A stretch of 17,709 nt of DNA from an uncultured Muribaculaceae bacterium (GTDB taxonomy: Bacteria > Bacteroidota > Bacteroidia > Bacteroidales > Muribaculaceae): the NCBI GenBank assembly GCA_910585285.1, contig CAJUDL010000059.1, forward strand, positions 1-17,709, given 5' to 3'. Positions 1 to 7,641 of the stretch are shown piece by piece. The notes under the pieces are model-generated. The model had not been told where the DNA came from. It worked only from the letters and a program-made list of their open reading frames with translations, and made no database searches. Within the stretch, counting starts at the first letter, position 1. The number at the start of each line of letters is the position of its first letter. Both the position numbers and the translations under genes were made by a program.

Positions 1-112
1 CTTTAACATCATTATGACTTCCTCCGGCAAAGGGATAGTTATGTTTTGCTTCTTTAAATTCTATGTGGTCTTCGCGTTCTCTAAGGACTGCAAGCTGAGA
101 TATCTCTGTCAT
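1..112 (-). CDS. AlbA_2 (Schlafen AAA_4-type) putative DNA-binding protein, N-terminal part only
   Basis: The first 37 codons of a minus-strand gene are visible; the rest lies beyond the left edge. The start ATG is at 110-112 and the frame stays open to base 1. The peptide contains REREDHIEFKEAK followed by a glycine pair, which is the N-terminal signature (hydrophobic-E-F-K-E) of AlbA_2 / divergent AAA_4 domain proteins common in Bacteroidales. A Bacteroidales-type promoter lies 17 bases upstream of the start. The full length and any C-terminal domain cannot be seen. A second, unrelated-length AlbA_2 gene lies at 2187-3803. Family assignment rests on a short motif, so it is probable rather than certain. 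Confidence 0.6.
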   Translation of the reverse strand, partial: MTEISQLAVLREREDHIEFKEAKHNYPFAGGSHNDVK

Positions 113-128
113 GTCGATATTTTTTTTG

Positions 129-160
129 CAAATATAATGGAAATTTATCAAAGGGCGAAA
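129..160 (-). promoter_or_regulatory. Bacteroidales-type promoter for the partial AlbA_2 gene
   Basis: Read on the minus strand, TATATTTG (136 to 129) matches the -7 consensus TAnnTTTG, and TTTC (160 to 157) sits 20 bases upstream in place of the -33 TTTG. Transcription would begin about ten bases before the ATG, giving a very short leader. Confidence 0.5.
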
Positions 161-240
161 TAAGGGGACTGAAATCATTATATACCTGTTATAAAAGCCG
201 TATTATACTATTGTTCAAAGGGCTATAAATATACTATCTG

Positions 241-878
241 TTGATTGCCGAAATGATTGCCATGATTTGTTCCGGGGTCATTCATTTTAGCAACTCGATG
301 TGTTATCTCTTAGCCCAAAATGGATATCCGAAGAAAGAGGAAATAGCTTTTGCCCAAGGATATTTTGCCATTCAGGCCCGTAAGGCAGAGCTTATCGCTG
401 AGCACATTGACCAATTATCAAGATTAGAAACTCGAGATCGATTAAAGGCCTCTGAAAAACAATTGTCGAGAAATATTTTCGAGAGAGGTGTCGATGATAA
501 AGGGTTTGGCCGTATTAGATCTAGGGCGATACCGCATTATTCGGAGGATATACCACCGAGGATATGAAACAGAGACTAAGTATCAAATCCTCCCGACCGC
601 TTGCAGACTTTCTGCCTACACTAACCATTGCGGCTAAAAATCTCGCCACAGAAATGACTAACTATAATGTGGAATAAAAAGATTTGCATGGAGAATCACC
701 TATAACTCGCGAACACATTCAAAACAATACAAGTGTGCGCCAAATGTTAGGACAACGAGGGATTCAGCCTGAAAACCTACCAGCAGCAGAAGATATTAAA
801 AAGGTAGAACGCAGAGTCGCTAGTAACATAAAGAAGATTGAGAAAACCACTAAGAAACTTCCCAAATCTAAATCTTGA
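241..878 (+). pseudogene. dinD: dinD relic (DNA-damage-inducible protein D), 5'-truncated, frameshifted and with a nonsense codon
   Basis: The reading frame from 241 carries CYLLAQNG, PKKEEIAFAQGYFAIQARK and ERGVDDKGFGRIRS, which match the central part of the DinD family (compare CYLVVQNGDP and YFAIQTRRQEL in E. coli DinD). The frame is then lost; the continuation (TTEDMKQRL, RPLADFLPTLTIAAKNLA, PAAEDIKKVERRVASN) is found one frame over from about 528 to 878. Restoring one G in the run at 524-526 rejoins the frames, so a G4-to-G3 contraction is the likely cause. A TAA at 675-677 interrupts the second half, where the family has a Gln or Lys. The family's N-terminal third, before the CYL motif, is missing or scrambled. 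DinD is an SOS-induced RecA-interacting protein in E. coli. With three independent lesions the gene is dead. Its TGA (876-878) abuts the stop of the converging relic at 879. Confidence 0.8.
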
Positions 879-905
879 TCATTTTCGTGACATCACGAAA
901 ATGAT
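878..905. repeat. Perfect 13-bp inverted repeat between two converging relics
   Basis: Bases 878-890 (ATCATTTTCGTGA) and 893-905 (TCACGAAAATGAT) are exact reverse complements separated by CA. The repeat begins on the last base of the dinD relic's stop codon and contains the stop and last codons of the minus-strand relic. No T-run follows on either strand. It could be a bidirectional hairpin terminator, a protein site, or a deletion junction. Confidence 0.7.
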
Positions 906-1133
906 ACTTAAAATGTAGCCGTTGTATTTCAGTTCGTCACAATGCTCTTCCAAAAGACGCTCGATGGTTCGTTCTTCAACTTCATATAAATCGGCTACCA
1001 TTTTCTTGGTAAAACGATATTCGCCTTCAAAGAGCATTCCGGTCAATCCGAGATTATCCTAAAGGGCATCCAGGGTATAGCGATTGTTCAGCACATTTTG
1101 CCATTCGATATTTGATACTGTCAAGTCGTTCAT
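879..1133 (-). pseudogene. Relic of a Bacteroidales DNA-binding protein gene, nonsense-mutated and 3'-truncated
   Basis: The minus-strand frame from ATG 1131-1133 reads MNDLTVSNIEWQNVLNNRY, then DNLGLTGMLFEGEYRFTKK and MVADLYEVEERTIERLLEE, ending NGY. This matches from memory the N-terminus of a roughly 300-residue 'DNA-binding protein' family of Bacteroidales, often found near Fic or DinD genes; the FTK-VADxYEVxxRTIER stretch looks like a helix-turn-helix. A TAG at 1059-1061 replaces what is likely a CAG Gln codon, and after NGY the sequence diverges and stops inside the palindrome at 879-881. Only 84 codons remain. No function is proposed beyond DNA binding. The 175 bases between this start and the next gene at 1309 hold nothing I recognise. 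Confidence 0.6.
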
Positions 1134-1308
1134 ATTACAAAGTAATACTTTTATTTTGATTTACAGTCACATGCAGTCAATTTTGTATTTATATCAGAAG
1201 GATGTATCCGGCAGGGAGTAGATAGCTTCGCGTTTGAAGGAATCGACAGTACTGGGGTAAGTGAAAATCGTTCCTCCTCTTCCACTTGATTTATAGTTTT
1301 ACACTTAA

Positions 1309-2172
1309 TTAGTCATCATTGAGCCTATTGTGTAATGCCTCAAGCAGAATGTCATACTCTTTCTTGTATCGGTCAAGACGGGCATAATCTTTCTCGGTCG
1401 ACTCGGGAATTCGGGTTATATCCATATTGTTTTTTAAATCGTTCAGCTTGACTTTCAAGGCAAGAAAATTTGTTGATATACGGTTGATATATTCTTCTCT
1501 TGATAGAGCGGTATGGTGATCAAGATGCGTCAATGCCGTCTTAATTTCTTCCCGCTCTTCATCGGTTATGATATGTGTTATTACGCAGGGATAAACATCG
1601 ATGTCTTCCATCCAATCCTCCCACCATTCTTCCTCATACCAATGCTCTTTAGGATTGTCAACAACTCTCGATATTTCCTCATCAAGCAAATGCATGACAT
1701 CATCTACGGTCACGTTGCAGTCCTCGGAAGCGTCATGCAGAAAGCCTACTACCTTTTCCTTCCAATCAAATCCTGAATCTGCAACTTTTAAAAGATGTGA
1801 CTCAAAATAGTCATTGCCGCCTTTGTCAGTCTGTCCTTTGTGCAGCTTTTGAGCCACCAAGCCAGCGGCATATACGATTTTTGTCATATAACCCATATCA
1901 TCTTCCAAAGAGCCTATTCGTTCCTTTGCTTCTTCAGGATCAAAGGTTGCAATATAATCATAATATTGACGCATGAGCATCTCGGTCTCTGACATCGGAT
2001 CCATGAAATTGAACAGAGTATCCATGTATTCATCCATGTAGTTTAAATCCCTTTCCTGCAAAGCAATAAAACCGGCAAGCATAGTTTTGACTTGCCTGAA
2101 TTGCGCATTGTTCATCTCCACAATAGGACGAAAAGCCTCTATCAATTCTTTTGATATTCTCGGATCCTCCAT
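1309..2172 (-). CDS. HD-domain phosphohydrolase resembling the ppGpp hydrolase domain of RelA/SpoT
   Basis: A 287-residue cytoplasmic protein. Residues 98-151 carry the RelA/SpoT-type HD signature: A..VAQKLHKGQTDKGG..Y, then H126, the H146-D147 pair (FLHDASED) with E150 and D151; later VKLNDLKNNM (241-250) supplies the last metal-binding Asp (D245), as VKLADR-NM does in SpoT. There is no room for a synthetase or TGS/ACT domain. The N-terminal ~90 residues are predicted helical and match nothing I know. A Trp- and Glu-rich insert (EHWYEEEWWEDWMEDID, 176-192) lies between the HD pair and the final motif. The family hydrolyses 3'-pyrophosphates, as in SpoT and the Mesh1-type small hydrolases, but substrate here is inferred. 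It starts 14 bases after the AlbA_2 gene and is surely co-transcribed with it. No intrinsic terminator follows. Confidence 0.7.
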   Translation of the reverse strand: MEDPRISKELIEAFRPIVEMNNAQFRQVKTMLAGFIALQERDLNYMDEYMDTLFNFMDPMSETEMLMRQYYDYIATFDPEEAKERIGSLEDDMGYMTKIVYAAGLVAQKLHKGQTDKGGNDYFESHLLKVADSGFDWKEKVVGFLHDASEDCNVTVDDVMHLLDEEISRVVDNPKEHWYEEEWWEDWMEDIDVYPCVITHIITDEEREEIKTALTHLDHHTALSREEYINRISTNFLALKVKLNDLKNNMDITRIPESTEKDYARLDRYKKEYDILLEALHNRLNDD

Positions 2173-2186
2173 AAGGACTATTCTAT

Positions 2187-3803
2187 TTATTCAATGACTT
2201 CCCATGTGCCGGATTTAAGAGATCCGACTCTACGAAGCTTGCCTTCAGCTTTAAGTTTTTCAATGATTCGGAACATGGAGGCTCTAGTCTTATTGAACAT
2301 ATTGGACAATTGTTTAATGCTAATTCGCTTATCCCTTTTCATCTGATTTAATACTAAATCTTGGATGTTGTCAATCGATTCCTCATTGTTCCGGATTGTT
2401 CCGCTCATTGTTCCGGATTGTTCCGCTATTGTTTCGCTATTGTTCCGCTTCGTTCCATTGGTGAAATCATTGGTGTCAGTATGGGTGCCATCATTGGTGA
2501 CAATCGTTCCTTTATTGATGACATTATTGGTGACATTGGTGTCACTCTCGGTGGAATTTACTATGACATTAGGCGTTTTTTCTATGACATTGGTGCCATT
2601 TTCTATGACATCGGCATTATGAACAACCACCTTGAAGGTCGTGTAATCGCCAAGCAAGAATTCAGCAGGATTACTCTTGTTTTCTTCAAGAAGCGTTGAA
2701 ACTGTATTGACACCGCTGCCGAAACGGTTGACATAACCGAGATTGAGCATGATTTCGGCGATGTTGGGGTTACGGTAGTCTGTCTCGTTGGGGAAGTTCT
2801 CCAAGTTGACTTTACCGTAGAGATTGCCGGGATTGTCAATCTCGATGCGGTCGCTATATTCGTAAAATTTTATCGGAGAATTATTTCCATTATACGCACG
2901 GTGCATCACCGCATTCATGGCAAGCTCACGTATTGCCTCCCACGGATAGTTGATGCGAGGCTCCTCGCGGAGTACACTAACAAACTCTGGACGTTTGTTC
3001 TCGATTGAATACTTGATGAAATATTCCAGTTCTTTCAGCATAGAAATGAAGTTCCCTTTGAAGCGGTTTTCTTTCAGCACCTTTGTTGCGCGAGTAGTCC
3101 CGGCAAACTTCACATACTGGATATAGGCACCCGGAATAAAATATTGAGGATCATTACCCAGCAACAGTATCCCAGCATATGTAGGGCAATTAAACCGAGT
3201 GTCAAACAGACGCAATGATGCCATCTGCTGAATTGGCGTGCGCTTATCCTTAGCTAATGTTGCGGGGGAAACAGCTTTCGGAAGATACCCTTTCTTAAAC
3301 AGTTCCACGTCTATGTCATCAATTGAGGCCTCACGGCACGGACGACCATCGAAAGAAGAACTATGTATCTGACCTTTCTCGGTCAAAATTCGTTCCTCTT
3401 CTGTGTTTGCCTCAGCTTTTCTTGCGCCTATTCTAATCCAAATCACGCCTTTGTATCTTACCGGAGTATCTTCACTTGGCTGAACTTCTATGACGGCAAT
3501 CTCTCCTTCAGGGAAAGTTTCTTTATAGACCATCATAGCGGGTGGTGGAAGTATTGTCCCGGAATTGCGGAGCCCTGCATATGAACGCAACTGTTCATCC
3601 GTGAAAGTTTGTCCATCAAGGTTGCCGTCATCATCAGCACCAATTAGAAAATACCCTGGCTTCTTCGTGTTGCGGACATCATTAGCAAACGAGCATATAG
3701 CCTCCGACATCTTTTTAGCGTTGTCGTTGGATAATGTACGTTCTACACGTTCATTCTCAATATCGCCCAACAGCGACCGTATTTCATCTTTTGTCAGAGG
3801 CAT
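2187..3803 (-). CDS. AlbA_2 / HATPase_c_4 / winged-helix protein (RecG-like putative transcriptional regulator)
   Basis: A 538-residue protein. Residues about 13-140 form an AlbA_2-like domain (SEAICSFANDVRNTKKPGYFLIGADDDG, then the RIG motif near 124-126). Residues 285-370 carry the HATPase_c_4 signature: PWEAIRELAMNAVMHRAY with N297 and H301, DRIEIDNPGNL, and NPNIAEIMLNLGYVNRFGSG. Residues 398-480 are an Asn/Thr-rich linker encoded partly by tandem repeats, and 485-535 form a winged helix (ISIKQLSNMFNKTRASMFRIIEKLKAEGKL). Many databases label such proteins 'ATP-dependent DNA helicase RecG-related', but there is no helicase domain. Start ATG 3801-3803 lies about 20 bases downstream of a good promoter. 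It heads an operon with the HD hydrolase. A role in DNA binding is likely; a part in defence or stress is inference only. Confidence 0.85.
   Translation of the reverse strand: MPLTKDEIRSLLGDIENERVERTLSNDNAKKMSEAICSFANDVRNTKKPGYFLIGADDDGNLDGQTFTDEQLRSYAGLRNSGTILPPPAMMVYKETFPEGEIAVIEVQPSEDTPVRYKGVIWIRIGARKAEANTEEERILTEKGQIHSSSFDGRPCREASIDDIDVELFKKGYLPKAVSPATLAKDKRTPIQQMASLRLFDTRFNCPTYAGILLLGNDPQYFIPGAYIQYVKFAGTTRATKVLKENRFKGNFISMLKELEYFIKYSIENKRPEFVSVLREEPRINYPWEAIRELAMNAVMHRAYNGNNSPIKFYEYSDRIEIDNPGNLYGKVNLENFPNETDYRNPNIAEIMLNLGYVNRFGSGVNTVSTLLEENKSNPAEFLLGDYTTFKVVVHNADVIENGTNVIEKTPNVIVNSTESDTNVTNNVINKGTIVTNDGTHTDTNDFTNGTKRNNSETIAEQSGTMSGTIRNNEESIDNIQDLVLNQMKRDKRISIKQLSNMFNKTRASMFRIIEKLKAEGKLRRVGSLKSGTWEVIE
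2383..2448. repeat. Six 11-bp tandem units inside the AlbA_2 gene linker
   Basis: Six contiguous 11-base units fill 66 bases. Units 1-2 (TCATTGTTCCG, GATTGTTCCGC) are repeated exactly as units 3-4, giving a perfect 22-base direct repeat (2383-2404 and 2405-2426); units 5-6 are TATTGTTTCGC and TATTGTTCCGC. Neither 11 nor 22 is a multiple of three, so each copy is read in a different frame, and gain or loss of a unit would shift the downstream winged helix out of frame. Confidence 0.9.
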
Positions 3804-3822
3804 ATCTTTGGTATTATATGTG

Positions 3823-3854
3823 CAAATATACTCATAATTTGCGAGTTATACAAC
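3823..3854 (-). promoter_or_regulatory. Promoter of the AlbA_2/HD operon
   Basis: On the minus strand TATATTTG (3830 to 3823) matches the -7 element and GTTG (3854 to 3851) stands at -33 with a 20-base gap. The start codon is about 20 bases downstream of the -7 element. Confidence 0.6.
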
Positions 3855-3981
3855 TTTTAAAGAGCGAAAAAAAAGTTTGATTTAGGTAAATCGTGCTTAA
3901 TGCTCTTTGTTGCTTGGCTTCATCTGTGAGTGCTACTCCGAATGACAAGATTTTACTTTTTTCAGGTCCAAGATTGTAGAC

Positions 3982-4023
3982 AAAAAAGAGTCGCATGGGG
4001 TCAGCGTTGTGCCCCATGCGACT
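3982..4023 (-). terminator. Intrinsic terminator of the xylose operon
   Basis: Downstream of the xylA stop, the minus strand forms a 12-bp perfect stem (4023-4012 with 4000-3989; GTCGCATGGGG core) with an 11-base loop, followed by C and six T (3987-3982). It shows that transcription ends right after xylA. Confidence 0.85.
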
Positions 4024-4048
4024 TATGTTTGTTGATGAGAAATGCGGT

Positions 4049-5368
4049 TTAGGCGTACATGTTTACTATCGCCTCATAGAGCTCTTGCTTGCCGGAGGTC
4101 TGTGCGCATTCGGGATGCGTCTTGGCGTATGCCACCACATCCTCCAGCGAAAGCGCGCCGGCTTCGAATTCTTTTCCTTTACCAGAATCGAAGCTTGCGT
4201 AGCGGTCGGCAAGCATTTTCTTATAGGGAGATTTCTCGAGCACGTCGGCTGCACTGAGAAGTGCGCGTGCCATTGCGTCCATACCGGCGATATGTGCAAT
4301 GAAGATGTCTTCAAGATCGGTAGAATTGCGACGGGTCTTCGCATCAAAGTTGGTGCCACCATTGCCGAGTCCGCCATTGCGGATGATCTGCATCATCGCC
4401 TGTGTAAGCTCGTAGTTGTCGATCGGGAACTGGTCGGTATCCCAGCCGTTCTGATAGTCGCCACGGTTGGCATCGATGCTGCCAAGCATGTTGTTGTCGA
4501 CAGCCACCGCCAGCTCATGCTCGAATGTGTGACCGGCGAGTGTAGCATGGTTCACCTCAATATTTACCTTGAAGTCCTTGTCAAGACCATGCGCCTTCAG
4601 GAAACCGATTACAGTTTCTGTATCAACGTCATACTGATGCTTAGATGGCTCCATCGGTTTCGGCTCGATAAGGAACGTGCCGGTAAAGCCTTTTGCGCGG
4701 GCATAGTCACGCGCCATGGTGAGCATCGTGGCGAGATGTTCTTTTTCGCGTTTCTGATCAGTGTTGAGAAGGCTCATATATCCCTCTCTGCCACCCCAGA
4801 ACACATAGTTCTGACCACCAAGGGCGATGGTTGCGTCAATGGCATTCTTGATCTGAACGCAGGCGCGCGCCACAACATCGAAATCCGGATTCGTGGCAGC
4901 CCCGTTCATGTAACGTGCGTGTCCAAATACATTGGCTGTGCCCCAAAGGTTCTTGATGCCGGTCTCTTCCATTTTTTCTTTGAGGTATGCAGTGATTTCC
5001 TTCATGCGGTTCTCATAGTCGGCGATGTCTTCACCAAGTTCGCCGATGAGATCCACATCATGAAAACAGAAATATTCAACACCGAGTTTCTGCATGATCT
5101 CAAAACCGGCATCGGCTCGCTGCTTGGCAGCTGTCATCGTGTCGGGAGCCTCGTTCCAGGGGAATTTCTTTGTGCCGCCACCGAACTGGTCACCACCTTC
5201 GGCACAAAGAGTGTGCCACCATGCCATGGCGAATTTGAGCCATTCTTTCATCGGTTTACCGAGAACCACGCATTCCGCATCATAATAGCGGAATGCCATC
5301 GGATTGTATGATTCTGTACCTTCAAACTTGATCTTACCCACGTTGGGGAAATATTCTTTCTGTGCCAT
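4049..5368 (-). CDS. xylA: Xylose isomerase
   Basis: A 439-residue class II xylose isomerase that converts D-xylose to D-xylulose in the cytoplasm. The catalytic and metal residues are all in place: H103 and D106 (FCFHDVDL), W191 (VFWGGREGY), E235 and K237 (IEPKPMEPSKHQYD), E271 and H274 (NIEVNHATLAGH), D299 (DANRGD), D310 and D312 (NGWDTDQFP) and D342 (NFDAK). The spacing and length agree with the family (about 438 residues). The start is ATG 5366-5368, preceded by an AT-rich leader with no strong Shine-Dalgarno, as is usual in Bacteroidetes. It is the last gene of the operon, 26 bases after xylB, and is followed at once by an intrinsic terminator. A 438-codon open frame on the opposite strand is a codon-bias shadow. 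Confidence 0.98.
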   Translation of the reverse strand: MAQKEYFPNVGKIKFEGTESYNPMAFRYYDAECVVLGKPMKEWLKFAMAWWHTLCAEGGDQFGGGTKKFPWNEAPDTMTAAKQRADAGFEIMQKLGVEYFCFHDVDLIGELGEDIADYENRMKEITAYLKEKMEETGIKNLWGTANVFGHARYMNGAATNPDFDVVARACVQIKNAIDATIALGGQNYVFWGGREGYMSLLNTDQKREKEHLATMLTMARDYARAKGFTGTFLIEPKPMEPSKHQYDVDTETVIGFLKAHGLDKDFKVNIEVNHATLAGHTFEHELAVAVDNNMLGSIDANRGDYQNGWDTDQFPIDNYELTQAMMQIIRNGGLGNGGTNFDAKTRRNSTDLEDIFIAHIAGMDAMARALLSAADVLEKSPYKKMLADRYASFDSGKGKEFEAGALSLEDVVAYAKTHPECAQTSGKQELYEAIVNMYA

Positions 5369-5394
5369 TTTATTGTTTATATCTTTATTAATGA

Positions 5395-6876
5395 TTATCT
5401 TTCTTTATCCAGGAAATTCTTCCATCTGCCATATGCCTCCAGATAGGGAGCGCGGTCGACATCAGGATATATAGTCTCGATTGTTTCAAGAGAAGCGAAA
5501 GCTTCGTTGTTGTCCTTGTATATGCCGGCGCCAATTCCCGCACCCTTTGCGGCTCCTGCAGCCCCGTCAGTATCGTAAAGCTCGATTGTGGCTCCGCTCA
5601 CGCTCGCTAGTGTCTGACGGAAAACCGGACTCAAAAACATGTTGGCATGTCCGGCATGTATCTTGTCTACTTTCATGCCGATACTCTTCATTATGTCGAT
5701 TCCATATTGGAATGAGAACACGATGCCTTCCTGCGCGGCACGCAAGAGATGACTGCGGTTATGGATATTGAAGTTTATGCCGTGGAAGGAGCAGTCAATC
5801 TGCCCGTTACACAATACCCTCTCCGCACCGTTACCGAAAGGAAGTATCGACACTCCGGCAGAGCCCACGGGTGCCTGCGCCGCAATATCATTCATCTCAG
5901 CGTAACTGATTCCCGCCGGCGCGACATTGCGCTTTATCCATGAATTCAGAATCCCTGTACCATTGATGCAGGTCATCACGCCGATTCGAGGAGATTCTGC
6001 CGAGTGGTTGACATGGGCGAAATTGTTTACGCGTGATAGTTTGTCGTAATCGGGAGTGTCGATTATGCCATACACCACCCCCGACGTTCCTGCCGTGGAT
6101 GCGATCTCACCGGGCTCAAACACGTTAAGCGACAGAGCATTGTTAGGCTGGTCGCCACCGCGATAGCATACCGGGATCCCCGCCACAAGACCGAGTTCAG
6201 CAGCCGCTTCGGACGTGATCTCTCCCTGATTGCTGAACGTCGGAACAATTTCGGGAATAATCTCCGGAGCGTAACCGAGAGCCTCAAGCATAAACTGTGC
6301 AGTTGAATTTTTCTTGAAATCCCACAGCATCATTTCGGATAGACCTTCGGCGGTGGTTGCGATACGGTCGGTCAAGCGCATTGCGATGTAATCACCGGGA
6401 AGGAGTATTTTGTAAATCCTGCCGAAAAGCTCTCTCTCGTTTTCCTTTACCCATGCTAATTTTGTAGCCGTAAAGTTACCGGGAAAATTAAGAATCTGAG
6501 AAAGGAACTTATCGGCGCCATACTCCTCCACAAGTTTCTCGCCATAAGGCACGCCGCGCGAATCGCACCAGATAATGGCGGGGCGCAAAACATTCTTATC
6601 CTTGTTGATAAGCACCAGCCCATGCATCTGGTAAGAGATGCCGATAGCCTTGATATCCGCCGGATTTATGCGCGATTCCGACAATACCTGAGATGTTGCG
6701 TTTTTCAGGTATTCCCACCATTTTTCAGGATGCTGCTCCGCCCATCCGTGGCAATGAGAAATTATCTCCGCCTCCGTCGGAGGATAGAATGCCGAAGCAA
6801 CACATTTGCCTGTGGAAGCATCGACAATGCTCGCTTTTACCGAACTGCTTCCTATGTCATATCCTAATAAATACAT
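5395..6876 (-). CDS. xylB: Xylulokinase (FGGY family)
   Basis: A 493-residue FGGY carbohydrate kinase that phosphorylates D-xylulose to D-xylulose-5-phosphate, feeding the pentose phosphate pathway. Domain I opens with LGYDIGSSSVKASIVD (ATP/phosphate loop, D7). QMHGLVL (83-89) and WCDSR (103-107) line the sugar site as in XylB, and D242 in GGDQPNNALS is the expected catalytic base. Domain II carries AGTSGVVYG (262-270) and the adenosine-binding region TDGAAGAAKGAGIGAG (436-451). The length is normal. The start ATG 6874-6876 lies 11 bases after the Nudix regulator stop, so translation is probably coupled. Context with xylA makes xylulose the substrate rather than glycerol or ribulose. Confidence 0.95.
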   Translation of the reverse strand: MYLLGYDIGSSSVKASIVDASTGKCVASAFYPPTEAEIISHCHGWAEQHPEKWWEYLKNATSQVLSESRINPADIKAIGISYQMHGLVLINKDKNVLRPAIIWCDSRGVPYGEKLVEEYGADKFLSQILNFPGNFTATKLAWVKENERELFGRIYKILLPGDYIAMRLTDRIATTAEGLSEMMLWDFKKNSTAQFMLEALGYAPEIIPEIVPTFSNQGEITSEAAAELGLVAGIPVCYRGGDQPNNALSLNVFEPGEIASTAGTSGVVYGIIDTPDYDKLSRVNNFAHVNHSAESPRIGVMTCINGTGILNSWIKRNVAPAGISYAEMNDIAAQAPVGSAGVSILPFGNGAERVLCNGQIDCSFHGINFNIHNRSHLLRAAQEGIVFSFQYGIDIMKSIGMKVDKIHAGHANMFLSPVFRQTLASVSGATIELYDTDGAAGAAKGAGIGAGIYKDNNEAFASLETIETIYPDVDRAPYLEAYGRWKNFLDKER

Positions 6877-6887
6877 ATTTAACTTGG

Positions 6888-7610
6888 TTATTTACGGGAT
6901 TTCATGTATGTTTTCTTATCAAATTTGTAGAAACGTGCGGCGCGGTGCGCCACTCCCTGCTGCTTCTCTTCGAGAGGAATAATGTAGTCTGTCTGCGCGA
7001 GTTTCTTATGGAAATTACGCGCATCCATCGGTCGGTCGAAGATTATCTCATTAATGTCGCGAAGTTGCTTCGCCGTGAATTTTTTAGGCAAAAGCGTGAA
7101 GATCAGAGACGGATCCGCGTCAATTAGGTCCCTGAGTTTCTTCAAGGCATCAAGGAGTATCAGATTATGGTCGAAGCCAAGCTCTCCAACCTCCGAGATA
7201 TTGACCCATTCCGCATCATGTGTCCGGGGGATTGACTCCTCCTTTTTCCCAATCTTCACAATCGCGAGATATGCAATAGTCACGATGCGTTCCACATGCA
7301 CGTTCTGAACCTTTTCAAGCCAATTCACGTCCAGCGGCTTTTTGGTTCTGTCTTTCGTGCCGTAAGCCTTAAACTGTGCCAGACTCACCGACTCAATACC
7401 GGTAAGATCGCGCAACACGCGACTCGCCGCCTCATCAAGATCCTCATCTTGCGCGATAAGGCTGCCGGGAAGTTTTCTATCGTGAAACGGAATTCCATTA
7501 TAATTCCCCTCCCGGTTTTTCAGCAGAACTTTTATATATTCGCCGTCATACCCCAACACCACACAGTCAACTGACAGGTAAGTCTCGGTAATCGGAAGCT
7601 TCTGACTCAT
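6888..7610 (-). CDS. xylR: Nudix-fold transcriptional regulator of xylose use (XylR/NrtR type)
   Basis: A 240-residue protein with an N-terminal Nudix fold (about 12-150) and a C-terminal winged helix (about 173-230, KKFTAKQLRDINEIIF and FHKKLAQTDYIIPLEEK). The Nudix box region (49-72, GSLIAQDEDLDE then RVLRDLTGI) keeps the glycines and hydrophobic pattern but lacks the REUxEE glutamates needed for metal-dependent hydrolysis, so it should sense a ligand rather than cleave it. Nudix regulators of this kind control arabinose and xylose operons in Bacteroides. It leads the operon with xylB and xylA and presumably responds to a xylose-derived effector; the effector is inferred. The start ATG 7608-7610 is about 30 bases downstream of the -7 element. 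Confidence 0.88.
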   Translation of the reverse strand: MSQKLPITETYLSVDCVVLGYDGEYIKVLLKNREGNYNGIPFHDRKLPGSLIAQDEDLDEAASRVLRDLTGIESVSLAQFKAYGTKDRTKKPLDVNWLEKVQNVHVERIVTIAYLAIVKIGKKEESIPRTHDAEWVNISEVGELGFDHNLILLDALKKLRDLIDADPSLIFTLLPKKFTAKQLRDINEIIFDRPMDARNFHKKLAQTDYIIPLEEKQQGVAHRAARFYKFDKKTYMKSRK

Positions 7611-7641
7611 GGTATATTTATTGATTCTTGTTATCTGGCAG

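Noticed and set aside
1190..1285. Short minus-strand peptide frame (TIFTYPSTVDSFKREAIYSL) between the relic gene and the HD gene
   Set aside because: It reads like protein but has no start, is very short and matches no family I know, so it is not annotated.
2361..2699. Plus-strand frames across the AlbA_2 linker that read as repeated hydrophobic words
   Set aside because: They come from translating the low-complexity repeat tract backwards; the minus-strand gene is supported by domains on both sides.
3832..4017. 61-codon minus-strand frame between the xylA terminator and the AlbA_2 promoter
   Set aside because: It starts inside the terminator hairpin and runs into the next promoter; no similarity and no separate promoter.
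3995..5311. 438-codon open frame on the plus strand opposite xylA
   Set aside because: It lies codon-for-codon against a clearly real xylA and has no recognisable domain; long antisense frames are common opposite genes with strong codon bias.
6693..7127. 144-codon plus-strand frame across the xylR-xylB junction
   Set aside because: It overlaps two strong genes on the other strand and resembles nothing.
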